This document shows, in pieces, positions 43,633-47,632 of a DNA stretch of 47,632 nt. This DNA is from CAYWGR01 sp964458015. Lineage in GTDB: Bacteria > Planctomycetota > Planctomycetia > Pirellulales > Thermoguttaceae. The notes below the pieces were generated by a model that was not told the origin of the DNA, searched no databases, and saw only the letters and a program-made list of their open reading frames with translations. The position numbers were made by a program, and so were the translations under genes. Each line of letters starts with the position of its first letter. Position 1 is the stretch's first letter. The stretch spans positions 1 through 47,632 of the forward strand of contig CAYWGR010000017.1 in assembly GCA_964458015.1 (NCBI GenBank), read 5' to 3'.

Positions 43633-46092
43633 CTAGGAACCGGCGCCCTTCCCCACGGATTTGGCGGTCGCCGTGGGAGTCGCGACGTTCGGCGGATTCG
43701 ATGTGGCCGTCGGCTCGATCTCGTCTTTTCGCGGACGATCGATCAAGAACCCGCCGACATTGCCGCGTTGTAGGTAGCAGTTGTTCTCTGCACCGCAGCC
43801 GTATTTGTCTTTTCCGCCGTAGTCGATAAGCCAACCATAATTACCCCCGCAACTTTGGGGATCGTGATAAGTCAGATTGGTCGAGGCATATCCTTGCCCA
43901 TAGCCTTCGTAGACATCTTCGCCCATGTAGTCAAACAGAACCCCCATGCCCATCTGAGCGCCGGTGCCTTGCGTGAGTCCTTGCGTCGCTTTGTATTGAT
44001 CGTTGCCGGCAAAATCGCAGAGAACGCCCATCGAGCAATCCCAAGCCATGCCGGTGCCCATGATCGAACCTTCGTAGACATCGTTGCCGGCATCGTCGAA
44101 ACAGAACCCGACGGCATAATGGCATCCCCAACCGCAACCAAACCGCTGAAAGCTGGTTTGGGTCCGCGGACCGCCGTTGTAAGCAGTCCGACATATCAAA
44201 CGTTGATCGCTGCCGCCGAAATCGCGGGCAAACCCCAAACCGCACCAATAACCGCCGCCATGTGAAAGATAGTCGAACTCATAGACATCGTCGCCGGCGC
44301 CATCGAGAATAACGCCGATGCCGCCATTGGCCACCTGACGAATGCCTTCGCCGACGCCTTGCCCCCAGCCTTCCATGCCGGGCGTCTCAGGGTAATACGA
44401 GTTGCGCCATTGGCCGCCGCAATAATAATGATCGTTGCCCGAAAGATCGTCGAGCAATGCAAATCCCAGCGGACCGCCGACGCCTTGAGCCCACAGCGCC
44501 GCATGATAATCGTCTTTGCCGGCCCGATCGAGCAAAATGCCGATGCCGCCGATGGCGTTTCCTTGCACGCGGCGAAAACCCGTATAGCGGTCGTTGCCCG
44601 CATAGTCGATCAAAATGCCGACGCCGGCCAGCGCCGCGCCTTGCCCAACGTCTTGAACCTGGTAAACATCGTCGCCTGAAAAATCCAGCAACATCGAAAC
44701 GCCTAGGACAGCGCCGCCCTGGATGCCCGGTTTGTTGCCGCGATAGACATCGTTCCCTTCAAGATCCACGACAGCCAGCACCGGCCGATCACGGCCAACC
44801 GTGCCGTCCTGATAGGCGTCATTCCCGCCGAGATCAATCACAACGGCCACATCGCGTATCTGATCGAGTTGATAGATATTCGAGTCCTTGCCGCCGATCA
44901 CGATCGCGCCGGCGGGCGTTTCAATCCGCGAAACCACGGTTCCCGCAACACCGGGCACTTTCACATTGCCATTGGCTGTCAATGCTTTAAGTTGCTCCAA
45001 CACTCGCACGTCGGAAATGGGAGCCAATGCCTCGGCGGCGGCGTGCAGCGATTCACGGTCCATTTTTTCGATCAAGTCGCACATCCGACGGCCCGTGCCG
45101 CGATCCGCCAACGTATGGCCGACGTTATTTTGCGACGAAAGAACTGGCACCAGATATTTTTCTAATTCGTTGAGTTCCGATTTGCTCAACGGAGCAATCG
45201 CGGCACAGTATCCGACTTGGGCCTTTACAAGCGCCTGCTTCACAATGTCGAGTGCTTGCTCGGGCGTCGCCGGCGCAGTGAATTTGCCGATCTTGCGCTG
45301 TCCGGCATCCATTTTAGGAGCAGCCAGGGCCAACAGTTGAGCAAAGCCGCCTTGGTCGTTCAACGCCGCCAGATGCAATTCGCGGGTGAACTGCTCGGCT
45401 TCAGCCGGTGCGGCAAGCAAATTACGCATCAAGTGGTCGTACCAACGGAGACGGCAATTGCCCGCCAATTCCGAACCCGTATACTTGCCCGCCGAAGCAT
45501 TGACCCGGCCGATGGCGTAGCGTTGGAAACGGGCTAAGCTATCGGTAATTCCACGGCGCTTTACGCCCGCTAGAATTTCTTCCTGCAACAGTTTGATCAT
45601 GCCGGGCGCTAAAGGTTCGCCGACCGACAACGGCTTAGGCGATTCCTTGGCCGCTGTTTTTTTCTCAGGCACTACCTCGGGCTTTTTGTCGGAATCAACA
45701 ATGTCCGACTTTTTCTCTTCCGCTGGCTTTTTCTCTTCCGTCGGCTTTTTCTCTTCCGTCGGCTTTTTCTCTTCCGTCGGCTTTTTCTCTGCGTCTAATG
45801 GATGCGCGGCGTCTTTTTGTTTCTCCGACCCAGAGGCATCGAGAGTCTTTTCCGGCTCAGTAGTTTTTTTGGATTCGGCAGACTTCTCCGATTTCGCGGC
45901 ATCCTCCGACAACGTCGTGTTTTTCGGGGGTACAGCGTCGTCGTCGCTCGATGGAGCTGCGGCCGGTTCTTGCACAGCCGGCTTATCAGCCGCCATTGCA
46001 GCGGCCATCGCTCCAACTGCCAAAACCATTCCTAAAGCAACAACGTATAAAAAGACATGTCGGGTGCAAAACCGGGTCAAACTCAAAGACAT
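43633..46092 (-). CDS. Secreted DxxGxDxY-repeat protein, 819 aa
   Basis: AGGAG lies about 9 nt before ATG 46092. Signal peptide VALGMVLAVGAMAAAMA. Residues ~40-155 are a low-complexity Lys/Glu/Pro linker including the KKPTEE tandem repeat. A helical region (~160-400; ALAPISDVRVLEQLKALT) follows. Residues ~415-790 carry about 13 copies of a repeat with core DxxGxDxY (DLGGNDAYQ, DLEGNDVYR, DFSGDDVYQ, DYAGNDRYT, DRAGKDDYH, DLSGNDHYY, DGAGDDVYE, DDAGNDVYE, DFAGNDQYK, DYMGEDVYE, DYGGKDKYG and two degenerate ones), each followed by a Gly-rich stretch. The acidic loops suggest Ca binding, as in RTX beta-rolls, but the period (about 20-40 residues) is much longer. No assigned function. Confidence 0.85.
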   Translation of the reverse strand: MSLSLTRFCTRHVFLYVVALGMVLAVGAMAAAMAADKPAVQEPAAAPSSDDDAVPPKNTTLSEDAAKSEKSAESKKTTEPEKTLDASGSEKQKDAAHPLDAEKKPTEEKKPTEEKKPTEEKKPAEEKKSDIVDSDKKPEVVPEKKTAAKESPKPLSVGEPLAPGMIKLLQEEILAGVKRRGITDSLARFQRYAIGRVNASAGKYTGSELAGNCRLRWYDHLMRNLLAAPAEAEQFTRELHLAALNDQGGFAQLLALAAPKMDAGQRKIGKFTAPATPEQALDIVKQALVKAQVGYCAAIAPLSKSELNELEKYLVPVLSSQNNVGHTLADRGTGRRMCDLIEKMDRESLHAAAEALAPISDVRVLEQLKALTANGNVKVPGVAGTVVSRIETPAGAIVIGGKDSNIYQLDQIRDVAVVIDLGGNDAYQDGTVGRDRPVLAVVDLEGNDVYRGNKPGIQGGAVLGVSMLLDFSGDDVYQVQDVGQGAALAGVGILIDYAGNDRYTGFRRVQGNAIGGIGILLDRAGKDDYHAALWAQGVGGPLGFALLDDLSGNDHYYCGGQWRNSYYPETPGMEGWGQGVGEGIRQVANGGIGVILDGAGDDVYEFDYLSHGGGYWCGLGFARDFGGSDQRLICRTAYNGGPRTQTSFQRFGCGWGCHYAVGFCFDDAGNDVYEGSIMGTGMAWDCSMGVLCDFAGNDQYKATQGLTQGTGAQMGMGVLFDYMGEDVYEGYGQGYASTNLTYHDPQSCGGNYGWLIDYGGKDKYGCGAENNCYLQRGNVGGFLIDRPRKDEIEPTATSNPPNVATPTATAKSVGKGAGS
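45709..45790 (-). repeat. 18-bp tandem array encoding KKPTEE
   Basis: Four full 18-bp units (45709-45780) plus a partial unit, within the linker of the DxxGxDxY protein. Units are almost identical; the first differs by two transposed bases (CGCTGG for CGTCGG, giving KKPAEE). Near-identity at the DNA level points to recent expansion, so copy number may vary between strains. Confidence 0.9.
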
Positions 46093-46328
46093 CAGATTAC
46101 ACTCCTGCCAAAATCCCCGGGAAGGTTGCCGAAGAGGGGCAGCTTATACCTTACACGGCGGGCTTTGCGATGTTTTCCGGGAAAAACTTTTTCGCATTCC
46201 AATCCGCTTGGAGTATAGGGGAGAGGCCCTAAGCTCGTCAACCGCTGCGCATGACGGACAACCGTCTGCATTCAGCCGTGAATCGGCGGAATATCCCCCA
46301 TTCCTTGAATAACCTGCACGACGCCCCA

Positions 46329-47414
46329 CTACATTTTTTTATTACCCGATTTTACAAACGGTTTTTGCAGGGCCGCCACGCATATTTCACGGCGGTTATA
46401 CTGAAGTTGCCTCGCTTGAACCACATTGTACCCCCACGATCGGATCCGTTGTAAATACTCAGGCACTTGCTCGGCAAGATCCCAATCTGAAAGCTTCAGC
46501 GTCAGCAATAATCCTCGAATGTGGACTTCCGCATGACAAACAATCGCCTCCACCGCATCCAGCGTGTAGTTCGGCGCAACATTCATGTCCGCTGTCAGCC
46601 AGCGTATTTTACGGAACTCCCGTCGTCGAACCTGGGTGCTTCGAGATTGAATATGCGTAAAATGGGGATTCTTTAACACCGCAGGCGCCATTTCCGCGGG
46701 ATCAATTCCTGTAACCAATAATCCTCGCGACAACAATGCTTGGCTCGCTCCGCCCGGCGCACTGCCAATTTCCGCCACTCTCGCTCCACGAGCAATCGGC
46801 AATTCCGACCATCGAAGCGCCTCTTCCATCTTCAGCCACGCACGCGAGACCGCCTCCGACGGTAATTCCAAGGGCATCAAACCGCCCGGCCAACACGAAG
46901 CAATCGAGCCGACACGATGATAGCCAAACCACCATTGGTCGGGTGCTAAAATGATGCAATCGAAAACCAATTCGCCTATCTTGGCCGAATGCCGCAAATC
47001 CACCGCACTACGCGACAAACTTTGCCTCGCCGTACAAGTTTCCAACAACAACTGGTGAGCAGCGACGGCGGCCTCAGTGATCGTCGGCTCAAACCCACGA
47101 ACGCCGGCCGGCCCCTTATCAAGCTCCCATACATGGATTCGCTGGAAGGTGCGGCCTCGACCAACATTCCAAGCCTTCCGAGCAAGCTCTTCCGGCGAGG
47201 CACTCATCGCTTTTCCCAAAGAAAACCCATACGAGCGGGCAAACACCGCACCAAGCTCAAAATCCTCGGAAAGTCGGTGATCGGGCGGCAGTTTGAACGT
47301 CAAAAAGCCCGGCTTCGAGTAGGCAAACCGAAAATCGGGCCAAAGGCGAGCCATCTCGCCTTTCACGGCCTTTTCCGCACCTACCTGACAAGTAATAAAC
47401 AAAAATTCAGACAT
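46329..47414 (-). CDS. RlmM-like FtsJ-type RNA 2'-O-methyltransferase
   Basis: 361 aa, cytoplasmic. The C-terminal Rossmann domain has the SAM motif VAEIGSAPGGASQALL near residue 213, GIDPAEM, Asp in WLTADMNVAP, Lys in LLTLKLSDW and Glu in RREICVAAL, consistent with the K-D-K-E tetrad of FtsJ/RrmJ enzymes (the first Lys not identified with certainty). The N-terminal half resembles the RlmM THUMP-containing region. RlmM 2'-O-methylates C2498 of 23S rRNA; the ending VVQARQLQYNRRE parallels RlmM's IQARQLYHDRE. Overall similarity is partial, so the target nucleotide is unproven. No clear Shine-Dalgarno. Confidence 0.8.
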   Translation of the reverse strand: MSEFLFITCQVGAEKAVKGEMARLWPDFRFAYSKPGFLTFKLPPDHRLSEDFELGAVFARSYGFSLGKAMSASPEELARKAWNVGRGRTFQRIHVWELDKGPAGVRGFEPTITEAAVAAHQLLLETCTARQSLSRSAVDLRHSAKIGELVFDCIILAPDQWWFGYHRVGSIASCWPGGLMPLELPSEAVSRAWLKMEEALRWSELPIARGARVAEIGSAPGGASQALLSRGLLVTGIDPAEMAPAVLKNPHFTHIQSRSTQVRRREFRKIRWLTADMNVAPNYTLDAVEAIVCHAEVHIRGLLLTLKLSDWDLAEQVPEYLQRIRSWGYNVVQARQLQYNRREICVAALQKPFVKSGNKKM

Positions 47415-47632
47415 TCCAGGGACATTTTCTTTCGAGGATTTTTGTAAAAAAACAGGCTTTATTTCACATACCGCTTATTTTACCGACCCAGCCAAAGGTT
47501 GTCGAACGTAAAGAAACCAACCGCGCGTTAATCTATGTTCCAAAATCACACCTCCTTCATCAGTAAACATTCGTCTAACCCGTCCTTTGGGGTGGGTTGG
47601 CGATGATATTGATCTGGTCTGAAGGGGGCGTT
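47415..47632. other. Right-end intergenic interval
   Basis: 218 bp upstream of the methyltransferase. It contains AACCCGTCCTTTGGGGTGGG near 47578, an imperfect palindrome resembling the GGGTGGG-type repeats elsewhere in the window. No gene is seen before the window ends. Confidence 0.45.

Noticed and set aside
43396..43773. 125-aa plus-strand frame
   Set aside because: It overlaps the end of the DxxGxDxY gene in antisense, has no ribosome binding site, and its composition is like intergenic DNA.

Overview
The window looks like part of a draft scaffold from a member of the Planctomycetota, probably Pirellulales-like. The evidence is the combination of DUF1559 prepilin-like proteins, several PEP-CTERM-sorted secreted proteins, a FecR/LamG anti-sigma protein coupled to an ECF sigma factor, a giant CotH/lamin-tail/dockerin protein with a planctomycete-type N-terminal 'LESR' export motif, XylR- and Gfo/Idh-type genes, and a repeat-rich intergenic tract. 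Two runs of exactly 10 N (12920-12929 and 17105-17114) are scaffold gaps inside one very large gene. No rRNA, tRNA or CRISPR array was recognised.

Layout. 1-3281 (minus strand): truncated glycerol-dehydrogenase-like gene, XylR-like AraC regulator and a short-chain dehydrogenase. 3374-10422: trehalose locus. treZ-treY (maltodextrin to trehalose) run leftward with a 4-bp overlap. Divergently, a DUF5752 gene and a treT-like glycosyltransferase run rightward, also with a 4-bp overlap. 10504-10812: a dispersed 39-bp repeat and a decayed IS3-family transposase. 10855-19411: a surface-protein group made of a leftward PEP-CTERM lamin-tail-like protein, a rightward giant LTD/PA14/CotH/dockerin protein (two gaps and one in-frame stop), and a small PEP-CTERM protein that looks cohesin-like. 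19412-21288: a gene-free mosaic of palindromic and direct repeats. 21289-26958: FHA protein, small conserved protein, Tat-exported Gfo/Idh oxidoreductase, Cys-rich outer-membrane protein (minus) and a FadL-type porin.

27941-41971 (all plus strand) is the most coherent accessory block. It holds a 1294-aa secreted glycosidase-like protein, an ECF sigma factor overlapping a FecR-type anti-sigma protein with a C-terminal LamG domain, two tandem LamG PEP-CTERM proteins whose LamG domains resemble the anti-sigma's own, two DUF1559 pseudopilins with a small lipoprotein between them, and a 990-aa secreted GH42-like protein. I infer a cell-surface-signalling module controlling secreted or surface polysaccharide-active proteins. 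42100-47414 (minus strand) carries two secreted planctomycete-type proteins, one with about 13 DxxGxDxY repeats, and an RlmM-like FtsJ-type RNA methyltransferase.

The points most worth attention are: (i) the adjacent dockerin-bearing and cohesin-like genes; (ii) the sigma/anti-sigma module whose sensor domain is a paralogue of two neighbouring secreted proteins; (iii) two in-frame copies of intergenic-type repeat DNA inside that anti-sigma gene; (iv) the DxxGxDxY repeat protein; and (v) a GldA homologue lacking an expected metal-binding histidine. All function calls come from reading motifs by eye; no database search was run.
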